A stretch of 64,000 nt of DNA from contig DATDJI010000098.1 of NCBI GenBank assembly GCA_036520615.1, positions 56,569 to 120,568 on the forward strand, written 5' to 3'. How positions within the stretch are numbered: position 1 is the stretch's first letter; every line of letters begins with the position of its first letter. Source of the stretch: CAMCXE01 sp036520615. GTDB taxonomy: Bacteria > Pseudomonadota > Gammaproteobacteria > Pseudomonadales > Cellvibrionaceae. Of this stretch, positions 17,659-25,663 are shown in pieces. A program made the position numbers and the translations under genes. A model generated the notes under the pieces. That model did not search any database and was not told where the DNA came from. It was given only the letters and a program-made list of their open reading frames with translations.

Positions 17659-18375
17659 TTATTTATTTTGTACGAGCGTCAGGTGCGATATGTCCGGCGC
17701 CTGAGCTTTATCGCGAGCAGGGTCTGATAGGCGCTCACCCAACCGAGCAACTTCATACTCAGGCGATTCAACTAGAGCAGCAACCGGCAGCGCGCGCTCA
17801 TGCAGCGCTAATACTTCACTGCCCGGGGGTGCTAAATCCAGCTCCTCGCCCAAATGTGCGGGCGCAACAATAAGCGGTGACTGTTCGGCCGTATCCAACA
17901 AATTGCCCTCGCTCGCTCGCAGGGAAAAATCCGTATATTCATGCAAGCGAGACGTAACCGGAATACGCTCTTCTTCAGTTAAAACATCGGCACCTACATC
18001 TGCCAAGCTCCAATCGCGCGTTGTCACTTGCACAACTGGCGGGTTTTCCACCGGCTTAGAGGAGCACACCTCTGGAATTACAGAGGCTCGGGTAAAGGTT
18101 TCTGTTTTAGTCTCAGCTTTTGTCTCAATTTTTGTCTCTGAGGGGCGAATATCACTTAGAGCGCCAGCCTGTTTAATTGCCACCCGATAACGTTTAGCTA
18201 GGTCCCACGCTAATTCTTTTTTTAATACCACCGGGGCATTGTCCATTAAGCCCGCAATTTTCTCCGCAGGCATTTTAAATAATAGCGCCAACTGTGCGAT
18301 TACTTGAGAACGCTCGACCCCCTGCGCAAGCTGGCCTGTCAGTACCAAATCAAAAAGCGCTGTCGTCTCCGCCAT
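17659..18375 (-). CDS. Hypothetical protein with L7/L12-like N-terminal module
   Basis: This is a 238-residue protein of unknown function. The first 75 residues have a compact pattern: a beta strand ending in L-T-G-Q-L, a helix with Q-V-I-A-Q-L-A-L-L-F, a charged V-V-L-K-K segment, then a helix ending in I-K-Q-A-G-A. That pattern resembles a small domain found at the N-terminus of many gammaproteobacterial membrane or regulatory proteins. The remainder is acidic, probably disordered, and includes a run of short E-T-K repeats (near residues 77-92). No membrane segment is present. GTG 18393 is possible, but ATG 18375 preceded by GGGGTGG is preferred. It converges on pilU. Confidence 0.6.
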   Translation of the reverse strand: MAETTALFDLVLTGQLAQGVERSQVIAQLALLFKMPAEKIAGLMDNAPVVLKKELAWDLAKRYRVAIKQAGALSDIRPSETKIETKAETKTETFTRASVIPEVCSSKPVENPPVVQVTTRDWSLADVGADVLTEEERIPVTSRLHEYTDFSLRASEGNLLDTAEQSPLIVAPAHLGEELDLAPPGSEVLALHERALPVAALVESPEYEVARLGERLSDPARDKAQAPDISHLTLVQNK

Positions 18376-19489
18376 ATTATCCACCCCATTCACATCAATG
18401 CTATTAGCTAAGTGTATCTCAATGCTCGGTAAAACAAACTCTTACCTACTTCACGCTTCCTCATTAATAGACCGCCCAAGGCTTAGGCAAAGTGCTCTGT
18501 TACCGAAATCCTCCGCCTGCGCGCGCATACGGGGCGTTAATCCACTAATCTTAGGAAACCCTGATTAATAAGTATGTTCCAAAACGTGCAAATTTGTGAA
18601 TTGGCTGCGGCGCGGGCTTCTTACCCATGCCGGTTTAGAAAACACCTAATAATCAGAGCATCTCTTGAGCACTTATTACCTCTGGACGCGGTGCATTTTA
18701 TTTTATGCAGCGAAGACTATCGAATACTTGACGATAACCCAGGCGTTTTAAGCAATTTATTTTGTGTCGATCAGACTATTTATCTCTTAAAACAACATAG
18801 CAGCGAGTAGAAGCGTTTTTATTTATAGCGAATCTAAATAGTGCCGGGTGTTTGACAGGTTTGTCCGCCGCACGCGCCGTTTGATTTAACTCATTGAAAC
18901 ACGCCAGCATTTTTTTAACGATAGCGGCCATTGCGCTAATAAAGCCCGTTTTTCCGAGGCAGAAAATCCCTCGATGGGCGCCTTCTTATACGTGCAACTG
19001 CTAACGATCTGCACAGCGGGACAACGAGCCATAAGCGAATAAACTAGCAAGTGGTAAAATTGTATCCATACTGTAATTACTGTTCATGTGCGCTAACCAA
19101 CCTTGTGACTACGCGGTGCTGCATTAACACTTAACTAATTTAGCGTGAAGAGCGCAGGTTTTGGAAGTTAGCTGTAACTCCGATTTAGCTTGCCCATATG
19201 AACAAACTAAATAAGACAAATAAACAAAACGCCGTTAGGATTGCGTCAAAAATTTGCAGGCGAAATAGGTATTTGCATACGGCGTGGAATAACAATTTAT
19301 TGGCCCAACTCGCCGCTACGCTAGCACATTGCAGCGGCAATCAATTAGTGAACGATATATTACGGAGACGAAGGGTTATGCAAAGGGTAGAGCAGTCGAC
19401 ACAGAAAACCCCTAGTAGGTATTTTCAGCACACGCTGAAAGCTAAGTTTTTGCGTTGGACTTTAAACACACACCCTCGGGGCGTACTAA
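18376..19489. other. Low-coding stretch with weak small ORFs
   Basis: More than 1 kb carries no recognisable gene. It holds weak + strand ORFs (18574-18810 and 19198-19500, listed separately). It also holds a 48-codon - strand ORF at 18886-19032 that starts with ATG but has no ribosome binding site. The overall look, with short ORFs on both strands and no homology recognised, suggests decayed or fast-evolving sequence. Confidence 0.4.
18574..18810 (+). CDS. Doubtful small ORF, 78 codons
   Basis: A 78-residue ORF with no recognised family and no membrane segment. The nearest purine-rich sequence (AGGAAA) is about 18 bases before the ATG, too far for normal initiation. It is recorded because it is the longest ORF in this part of the low-coding region; it may not be a gene. 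Confidence 0.2.
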   Translation: MFQNVQICELAAARASYPCRFRKHLIIRASLEHLLPLDAVHFILCSEDYRILDDNPGVLSNLFCVDQTIYLLKQHSSE

Positions 19490-19500
19490 ATGAACAATAA
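19198..19500 (+). CDS. Possible small basic protein, 100 codons
   Basis: The ORF encodes 100 residues, strongly basic and rich in Asn, Arg and Lys, with a central helix-like part (L-A-A-T-L-A-H-C). No family is recognised. No Shine-Dalgarno sequence precedes ATG 19198. It overlaps the next ORF by 11 bases in another frame, which would allow translational coupling and slightly favours reality. Confidence 0.3.
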   Translation: MNKLNKTNKQNAVRIASKICRRNRYLHTAWNNNLLAQLAATLAHCSGNQLVNDILRRRRVMQRVEQSTQKTPSRYFQHTLKAKFLRWTLNTHPRGVLNEQ

Positions 19501-19777
19501 AAATCCTACTGGCGAGCTGTCTTTTTTACGTACCGTAACAACTGAACCACATTCGCACGCCGGTTTTCACTTGGCTGTAAAAATAAAGCAAGATATTAAT
19601 TTTCTTCGCGACCGAATAGAACGGGTGAAACGTTTGCACACTCCGAATTCGAGCGTGTTGCGCACGTATGAATCTATGTTATCCACGCGCTTAGCCGTAC
19701 TGGATTGGATGAGAGAAAACGGGCAGCTAGATGACTTAGAAGACAGTTCAATTTCTAATGTTAACGGTAAATTTTAA
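19490..19777 (+). CDS. Small hypothetical protein, 95 residues
   Basis: A soluble 95-residue protein whose middle part (about residues 25-80) looks like a helical hairpin. It contains the segments I-N-F-L-R-D-R-I-E-R-V and Y-E-S-M-L-S-T-R-L-A-V-L-D-W-M-R-E-N-G. Its amphipathic pattern and balanced charge look like real coding sequence. ATG 19490 follows GGGGCG at about seven bases. No family is recognised. It may be the second gene of a pair with the ORF it overlaps. Immediately downstream lies a decayed direct repeat. Confidence 0.45.
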   Translation: MNNKNPTGELSFLRTVTTEPHSHAGFHLAVKIKQDINFLRDRIERVKRLHTPNSSVLRTYESMLSTRLAVLDWMRENGQLDDLEDSSISNVNGKF

Positions 19778-19779
19778 GG

Positions 19780-19980
19780 AACGTCTGCGACATTACATTA
19801 GTCGCCCTGGCGTGAATATATTTACCAAAAATTCTCATTTACGATGTGTAAACTCGGCGACTGAGCCTATATAGCTTTAGAGAACCTCTGAGAAATTACT
19901 TTACTCGCCCGGGTGTCGCTGAATTACCAAAAAAATGCTCGTTTCCAGCGTGTAAACTCGGCAAATGCTCCTGCGTTGCT
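19780..19980. repeat. Imperfect tandem duplication, about 102-bp period
   Basis: Two copies (about 19780-19874 and 19882-19980) align through most of their length. Shared blocks include TCGCCC, ATTTACCAAAAA versus AATTACCAAAAA, and GTGTAAACTCGGC (perfect in both). The first 27 bases agree at 22 positions. The second copy runs on into GCATCCATGCAGTCGTCCC, a type of sequence seen in dispersed repeats of marine gammaproteobacteria. The whole 19778-20249 stretch is otherwise without a gene. Confidence 0.6.
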
Positions 19981-20249
19981 ATACCTCCGCATCCATGCAG
20001 TCGTCCCACTTTGTTGGCAAAATTCCCAGCCCACGTTATTTCAGAGCTTCCTCAATTCCGTGCAATTCAAATGTCAACGATGAATATGCAAATCGATTTA
20101 AGAATGGAGAAAAAACTCGCATAATTAGCGCGTACAATTAAACGCCACTCAAAATAAAGTGCGCGCTAAAGACAAGACAGCTCTATTTGAAAACGTACGG
20201 CCTTGTAGATTCAATATCCGTCCAGCGCACTAAGGTTTAAACTGAGAAG

Positions 20250-22469
20250 CTAGTCTTTTTTATCGCGCTTAACTTCAGGAATGTCTAATGGCGATTTAGT
20301 TGTTTTGCGCAAGCCAGCTACCACTTCTTCTAGCGCTCTATCAAATAATAAGCTGCTATCAAGCGGGCGTAATTGGCCGGAGCGTAATCCCAACGCCAAT
20401 TGATGATGCTGACGTTCAGCGACTTTCACACCGCTGCGGTTAACAAAAATAAAGGTGCCTGTTTGCTTGATTACCGCAGCTAAGCGGCATCGCAATACCG
20501 GTTGACCAGGTTCAATAATGTCGAACCAGGATCCTGGTGCAAAGGTTGCTACCTGCTGCCAATGCAGATCATCAGGGCCAGTGCCGCCACTGGCCGCAGT
20601 TTGAGATTCAACCGAAGCAGAAGCCGGTGATTTATTCGAGCTATCAGATGCTGAAGGGGTCGCCTCTGATTTTTTCGCAGGAATAAACCCTGCCACTGAA
20701 TCGCGATGCAGACGATTAATTAACGAACAAAAATCAGCCGTAGCAAACGGATCAAATGCGATATCTTCAAGACCTAAGCGCAGCCGCTCCATTAAATGGG
20801 GCACCATAATAATCAGTGCTTGGCGATCTTTAGCGGTTTTAAGTGGTTGTACGCTCCAAACCAAATCAGTGAGGGTTTGCAAGCCCTCTCGCCAGGGCAC
20901 ACTGTCATTGCCGGCACGCAAACAGCGAACAAATAAAACCTGAAACCACACGGTAGAAATAAATTCGCGCAACGGCTCAGTTAAAATAAACCCGTCCGTG
21001 CGTAACCCCACCTCTACTGATACTCTCTTACGCGCTTTTTCTGCTAGAGCTTTGCCATCCTCCGCGTCTGTTACGCGTCGCTCACATAATGCAGCACGGC
21101 GTTCTTCCTGCGCTATAAATGCTGAAAATTCCGTAAATAACTGCGTAAAAATTGTTTGATCACCCACAAACTGCTGATGAATAACCTGAACAACTGCATC
21201 AATTTTTCGATATAAAGGATCACTTACACTAGGTGAATAGCCCACAGACGCCAATGCCATAGCGTTTAACAACCGACGCAACGGATGGCCTTTATGAGTG
21301 AAAAATTCGTCATCAACCAAAGCAACTCTAAAGGCCGGTATTTGGACCTGAACCAAAAGGCGAATAATCTCCGGTGCTAAATTTTTAGCATTAAAAATAA
21401 ACTGAAACAGCAGTGAAACCAGATGAATTACTTCTCGCTGGGATCGGCTCAATTCAATTGAGTTGCCATTAAATTCACTGATCGCCAAAATCAAATCATT
21501 TGGCTGTAAAACATTTTCCACGGGCTTTTTTTGCTGTTGCAGGCCAGTCAAAAGATCAGCCAATGCTAAGTTAGATAATTCGCGGCTAATTACTTGCCCT
21601 ACAGATTCACCACCTTTAGCAAGTTCATTAAGAACGCTTGCAAGCTCCTCATCAAAATTATCAGCACTGCCAGCTAAAGTCTTTTGCGTAGTTGTCGATG
21701 CAACAGAATTTGTATGTTCTTGCGCTGTCTGGATTTGAGTCGAATTAGAAGCTGCAGGCCTTTTATCTTTTACATCATCTGCAGGCGAGCCACCAGAATC
21801 GACAGCCGCTGGAGCCTTTTTTAATAATTCAATAAGCGCGCTGTATACAGGCTCTAATGCGAGCAGCACGGATTCGTTGAACGCTTTGAGGAGAATTAAT
21901 TTAATTGCTGCGGAAATATCAAGCTGCAACGCGGCACTGCTGACAATTTTACATAGAGATTCAGGCCCGACAGGATTATTGCGAGCATATACAGGGGTGG
22001 CAACCGTACTATTCATTCGAAATGAGAGTTGAGCGATGACATCACCAAAATTACGGTGTGCCTGCGTAATCATTGACTCTACAGCTATAAGCTCGTCTAA
22101 ATCTTCAGGCCGCATCAGGGCAAGGGAATCAGCAGTTAGCGGAGTGGCGTGCGTCAGCTCAGTGCCATCTAAACTGGCAAAGGCTTCTTGTAAACGCATG
22201 GTAAAGCGCTTAAGAAATGCACTGCGCTGCTGGCGCACTCGCCGCATAGAATTAAAATAAGTATTTTGTTCCTGAGCGTTTGGCGCCTTATCGGCAAGAC
22301 TAAACAATTGATCATCCAAACGATCAAGGCAGGACTCCAGCTGAGGAATCAATAATATCCGCGCTTGCTCTACACAAGCTTGTAGCCCTTTAGCAAGTCG
22401 GGCTAAACGCGCTTTGGTCATACGCTCATTGGTTACCTCCAACCGCACAACCTTCGCTAGATCTGTCAT
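20250..22469 (-). CDS. DUF1631 family protein
   Basis: This large 739-residue cytoplasmic protein is of the DUF1631 family, whose function is unknown. It is mostly alpha-helical, with a low-complexity Ser/Thr/Ala segment near residues 225-265 and another near 590-625. The C-terminal 110 residues begin with P-G-S-W-F-D-I-I-E-P-G-Q and contain T-F-I-F-V-N-R-S-G. This looks like a beta-barrel, PilZ-like module, so nucleotide-second-messenger binding is possible but unproven. Family members are often mislabelled as thymidine phosphorylase, and nothing in the sequence supports that. ATG 22469 has GGAG eight bases upstream. It stands alone, divergent from the retropepsin-like gene. Confidence 0.82.
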   Translation of the reverse strand: MTDLAKVVRLEVTNERMTKARLARLAKGLQACVEQARILLIPQLESCLDRLDDQLFSLADKAPNAQEQNTYFNSMRRVRQQRSAFLKRFTMRLQEAFASLDGTELTHATPLTADSLALMRPEDLDELIAVESMITQAHRNFGDVIAQLSFRMNSTVATPVYARNNPVGPESLCKIVSSAALQLDISAAIKLILLKAFNESVLLALEPVYSALIELLKKAPAAVDSGGSPADDVKDKRPAASNSTQIQTAQEHTNSVASTTTQKTLAGSADNFDEELASVLNELAKGGESVGQVISRELSNLALADLLTGLQQQKKPVENVLQPNDLILAISEFNGNSIELSRSQREVIHLVSLLFQFIFNAKNLAPEIIRLLVQVQIPAFRVALVDDEFFTHKGHPLRRLLNAMALASVGYSPSVSDPLYRKIDAVVQVIHQQFVGDQTIFTQLFTEFSAFIAQEERRAALCERRVTDAEDGKALAEKARKRVSVEVGLRTDGFILTEPLREFISTVWFQVLFVRCLRAGNDSVPWREGLQTLTDLVWSVQPLKTAKDRQALIIMVPHLMERLRLGLEDIAFDPFATADFCSLINRLHRDSVAGFIPAKKSEATPSASDSSNKSPASASVESQTAASGGTGPDDLHWQQVATFAPGSWFDIIEPGQPVLRCRLAAVIKQTGTFIFVNRSGVKVAERQHHQLALGLRSGQLRPLDSSLLFDRALEEVVAGLRKTTKSPLDIPEVKRDKKD

Positions 22470-22696
22470 AGCTTATCTCCGAACACAGGCATAGCCGGGA
22501 CTTTATGAAAAACAAAGTCGCAGCGCTTCAGTCTTCAGTCTAGACATTCACCGGGTATGAATTCAGCCCAAAGTATTAGTAAGTGACAATGTACCATAAT
22601 CAAATCTAAAAAATGTGACCCGCTAATACTTTAAAGCCCCCTCGTAAGAACATTTTTTGTAAGATCTCCCTCAATCTATAATGACATCAATACGCC

Positions 22697-23212
22697 ATGC
22701 ATCCCCCCCAACTTAAAATTGCTCGCTGGTTGACCAACGGCACCTGGCTTGCCCTATTAGCTCTATTGACCTTGTACTTTGCCAATCACGAGCGGGAGCA
22801 AATTAACCCTAATCAACAGGTCGCCAGCGCAAACTCAGGTGCATACACCGAAATCGAGCTCAAGGCCAACCGCCATCATCATTACGTTGCCAGTGGAACG
22901 ATAAACGATCAGCCGGTAACGTTCATGATTGACACAGGTGCATCGGACGTGGCCATTCCCGCCAAACTCGGCGAAAAATTAGGGTTAGTTGCTGGCGAGC
23001 GGGGTACATCAACTACTGCAAATGGCCAAGTGATTGTTCAACGCACGAATATTAACCGTCTGCAATTAGGTGATATCGTCCTAGAAAATATTAAAGGCAG
23101 CTTAAATCCCGGCATGGATACAGATGATGAGATTCTGCTAGGCATGTCATTTTTAAAAAATCTGGATTTCAGCCAAAAGAACGATGTATTAACTCTGCGC
23201 ATGAAGAATTGA
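22697..23212 (+). CDS. Retropepsin-like aspartic protease, membrane anchored
   Basis: This 171-residue protein of the bacterial clan AA aspartic protease family (TIGR02281 type) has an N-terminal membrane anchor at about residues 14-28. It has a single protease domain with the catalytic motif I-D-T-G-A-S (about residues 78-83) and the downstream I-L-L-G-M-S-F-L-K element. Like retroviral proteases, such proteins must dimerise to form the active site, which probably faces the periplasm. Substrate unknown. The start ATG 22697 has no clear Shine-Dalgarno sequence, but the topology fits. A 137-base gap separates it from nadC on the same strand. Confidence 0.85.
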   Translation: MHPPQLKIARWLTNGTWLALLALLTLYFANHEREQINPNQQVASANSGAYTEIELKANRHHHYVASGTINDQPVTFMIDTGASDVAIPAKLGEKLGLVAGERGTSTTANGQVIVQRTNINRLQLGDIVLENIKGSLNPGMDTDDEILLGMSFLKNLDFSQKNDVLTLRMKN

Positions 23213-23349
23213 TAGTATCTCTATACAAAATTATAAAAGCCTAATATATCTTAGAAAATTCCACGGCTAACAACCGCGTCAGCACACCTGAAAAAAGACA
23301 CGAAGTTTTAGAGCTTGATTAATACTTTTTTTACCTAATGTAGGAAACG

Positions 23350-24195
23350 ATGAATATTTTACTTACCGATATAATTACCAGTATTCCACCGTTGGTGGCC
23401 AGCGCATTAGCAGAAGACATAGGTACAGGCGATATTAGCGCCGAATTGATTCCGGCCGAACGCCGGGCAAGTGCGTATGTTATTACTCGCGAAGACTGTG
23501 TTGTATGCGGGCAAGCCTATTTTAATGAGGTATTTACTCAATTAGGTGGTGTTAACGTTCACTGGCTGGTCGCTGAAGGCGATAGAGTCAACGCCAATAC
23601 GCGCTTAGTAGAATTGACCGGCCCTGCCCGCGTGTTACTCACCGGCGAGCGCTGCGCGCTTAATTTTTTACAAACGCTAAGCGGCACTGCTACAACTACC
23701 GCACATTTTGTCGATCTCGTAAAAGATGCTGCATTTAAACTGCTAGATACGCGCAAAACGATTCCAGGCTTACGCCTCGCGCAAAAATATGCAGTCGCCA
23801 TCGGTGGTGGATCTAATCATCGCATTGGCTTGTACGACGCATTTTTAATTAAGGAAAATCACATAACAGCCTGTGGCAGCATTACCCAAGCAATTGCGCA
23901 AGCGCGATTAGCAGGCCCGAATAAACCTATTGAAGTGGAAGTGGAAACCTTGCTGCAACTGCAAGAAGCCATTGCGGCAAAAGCCGACCGCGTGATGTTA
24001 GATAATTTTACGGCGGATAATATTCGCGAGGCGATTAAACTTGCACAAGGGCAATGCGAAATTGAGATATCCGGCAACCTTAATAAAAACACTATTCCGG
24101 CGCTTCTTAACACTTCGGTCGATTATATTTCTTCCGGCGCCCTGACAAAACATCTACAGGCAATTGATTTATCGATGCGGCTTACGCTGATTTAA
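23350..24195 (+). CDS. nadC: Quinolinate phosphoribosyltransferase (NadC)
   Basis: NadC converts quinolinate and PRPP to nicotinate mononucleotide in de novo NAD synthesis. The 281-residue protein shows the full family pattern. The N-terminal domain has D-I-G-T-G-D and the C-terminal barrel holds R-C-A-L-N-F-L-Q, L-D-T-R-K-T-I-P-G-L-R and G-G-G-S-N-H-R. E-V-E-V-E-T and M-L-D-N-F follow, and the end has E-I-S-G-N-L-N. ATG 23350 has TAGGAA at good spacing. It converges on mshG with an 81-base gap. Pseudomonas also has nadC near pilus biogenesis genes, so the neighbourhood is not surprising. Confidence 0.96.
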   Translation: MNILLTDIITSIPPLVASALAEDIGTGDISAELIPAERRASAYVITREDCVVCGQAYFNEVFTQLGGVNVHWLVAEGDRVNANTRLVELTGPARVLLTGERCALNFLQTLSGTATTTAHFVDLVKDAAFKLLDTRKTIPGLRLAQKYAVAIGGGSNHRIGLYDAFLIKENHITACGSITQAIAQARLAGPNKPIEVEVETLLQLQEAIAAKADRVMLDNFTADNIREAIKLAQGQCEIEISGNLNKNTIPALLNTSVDYISSGALTKHLQAIDLSMRLTLI

Positions 24196-24276
24196 ATTAC
24201 TGCGCTCATCACTCTTTTTCAGAGGAAAAAGTTTCGAGCACAAGCCTGCTCAGTTATTTTATACAGCCAAAGATTG

Positions 24277-25506
24277 CTAAAGCGCGCTTTTCTGCACTTC
24301 ATACATGTCCCACATCGGCAGAAAAATACCCAACGCGAGAATAGTTACAAAAATCGCCATAATGACGATTAAAATCGGCTCGATCTTATCACTAAGCGTT
24401 TTAAGATCGTAATCGACCTCTCGCTCGTAAAATTCGGCCACATCCGTTAACAATTGCTCTACCTGTCCGGACTCTTCACCCACGGCAATCATTTGCAACA
24501 CCAACGGTGAAAACATTTGGGCTGCGGCGTGGGTACGAATTAAACTATCACCACGCTCAACGCCGCGGCGAATGGCATCAATTTTTTGAGCTAAATATGG
24601 GTTATCGATGGCCCGAGCACAGAGCGTCAATGCAAAATTTAACGGTACGCCAGCTCGCAACATTAAACCAAAGCTGCGCGTATAACGAGCCATAGAAGCG
24701 CGATCAATAATATCGCCAACAACGGGCAGACGCAGTTTCCTCTTTCCCCAAAATTGCGCGCCCTGCGGAGTTTTCAAATACCAAACGATACCTCCAACCC
24801 CGCCTCCCACTACTATAATTAATAGCCACCAATAATTAACAAACACGTAGGAGGTGCCAATTAATATTTTCGTAACCAAAGGTAGGGGCGCTTTAAACTG
24901 GGCAAACATAGCGGCAAACTTTGGAATAACGGCGACATTTACCACGGAAATAGCAATCGCCAAAGCAATCATGACAAAAGTTGGATAGCGCGTCGCCGAC
25001 TTAATGCGTTTGCGCGTCTCCTCATCGCGCTCCATATAAAAAGCCATTTGCAAAAAAACTTCCTCCAAATTCCCACTGCTCTCACCCACATTAATCATAC
25101 TCACAAATAGATGATTAAATACTTTAGGGTGACGCGACAGCGCAACCGATAAACCAACACCAGTCTCTAAACTATCGGCAACTTCATTTAAAACCATTTG
25201 AAAATGTGGATGCTTAATACTTGCAGCTAAACCGCGCAAGCCACGCACAAGAGGAATGCCCGATTTAGTAATCGTGTACATTTGCCGGCTAAACATAATC
25301 AACTCAATTGAGTTAACTTTTTCAGCACCCATTAATTTGGCTAATTGCTTATCGACCGAGCTTGCTTCTTTTACGGCAACAATACTAATCGGCGTAATAT
25401 TGCGGCCCATCAATTGGTTGGCGATGGCATCGGTAGTGGCGCCATCAAGCCGCCCTTCTACCAATTGACCTTGGTTGTTCCGCCCCTGGTAAGTAAAACT
25501 AGTCAT
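24277..25506 (-). CDS. mshG: MSHA platform protein MshG (GspF/PilC family)
   Basis: MshG is the inner-membrane platform on which the assembly ATPase acts to polymerise pilin. The 409-residue protein has two tandem GspF domains. Each carries the cytoplasmic helical bundle (S-R-Q-M-Y-T-I-T-K-S-G-I-P-L and S-F-G-L-M-L-R-A-G-V-P-L) and the G-E-S-S-G / G-E-E-S-G-Q motif. Membrane helices lie near residues 170-192, 218-243 and 378-400. The open frame includes GTG 25512, but ATG 25506 is preferred. Its first codons overlap the end of the 54-residue ORF, suggesting coupled translation. It is the last gene of the MSHA block in this window; mshF and pilin genes do not follow. Confidence 0.9.
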   Translation of the reverse strand: MTSFTYQGRNNQGQLVEGRLDGATTDAIANQLMGRNITPISIVAVKEASSVDKQLAKLMGAEKVNSIELIMFSRQMYTITKSGIPLVRGLRGLAASIKHPHFQMVLNEVADSLETGVGLSVALSRHPKVFNHLFVSMINVGESSGNLEEVFLQMAFYMERDEETRKRIKSATRYPTFVMIALAIAISVVNVAVIPKFAAMFAQFKAPLPLVTKILIGTSYVFVNYWWLLIIVVGGGVGGIVWYLKTPQGAQFWGKRKLRLPVVGDIIDRASMARYTRSFGLMLRAGVPLNFALTLCARAIDNPYLAQKIDAIRRGVERGDSLIRTHAAAQMFSPLVLQMIAVGEESGQVEQLLTDVAEFYEREVDYDLKTLSDKIEPILIVIMAIFVTILALGIFLPMWDMYEVQKSAL

Positions 25507-25663
25507 AACCACCCAACCTAAACTTATGTGTGTTGGTCTTCCTCAATAGGCCGTATTTACCTAACAATTCACACTGCAATTGATTGAATAAATTAAAAAT
25601 ACTTTCTTGCGTCTGTTCACTCAACACATGGCAGATAAGTATGTTTTCAGATTTGTTATACAT
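25499..25663 (-). CDS. 54-residue ORF between mshE and mshG
   Basis: This small ORF starts at ATG 25663, overlapping the mshE stop by 8 bases, and stops at TAG 25499, overlapping the mshG start by 8 bases. The product is soluble, with two cysteines, a helix-like centre (E-S-I-F-N-L-F-N-Q-L) and a basic end (K-T-N-T-H-K-F-R-L-G-G-Y-D). There is no strong Shine-Dalgarno sequence, but the exact tiling of both ends suggests coupled translation through the gap. No family is recognised. In other MSHA operons mshE and mshG are usually adjacent without such an ORF. It could also be a spacer that happens to be open. Confidence 0.4.
   Translation of the reverse strand: MYNKSENILICHVLSEQTQESIFNLFNQLQCELLGKYGLLRKTNTHKFRLGGYD

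Noticed and set aside
20250..22469. Thymidine phosphorylase annotation for the DUF1631 protein
   Set aside because: This name is a common database error; no phosphorylase motifs are visible in the sequence.
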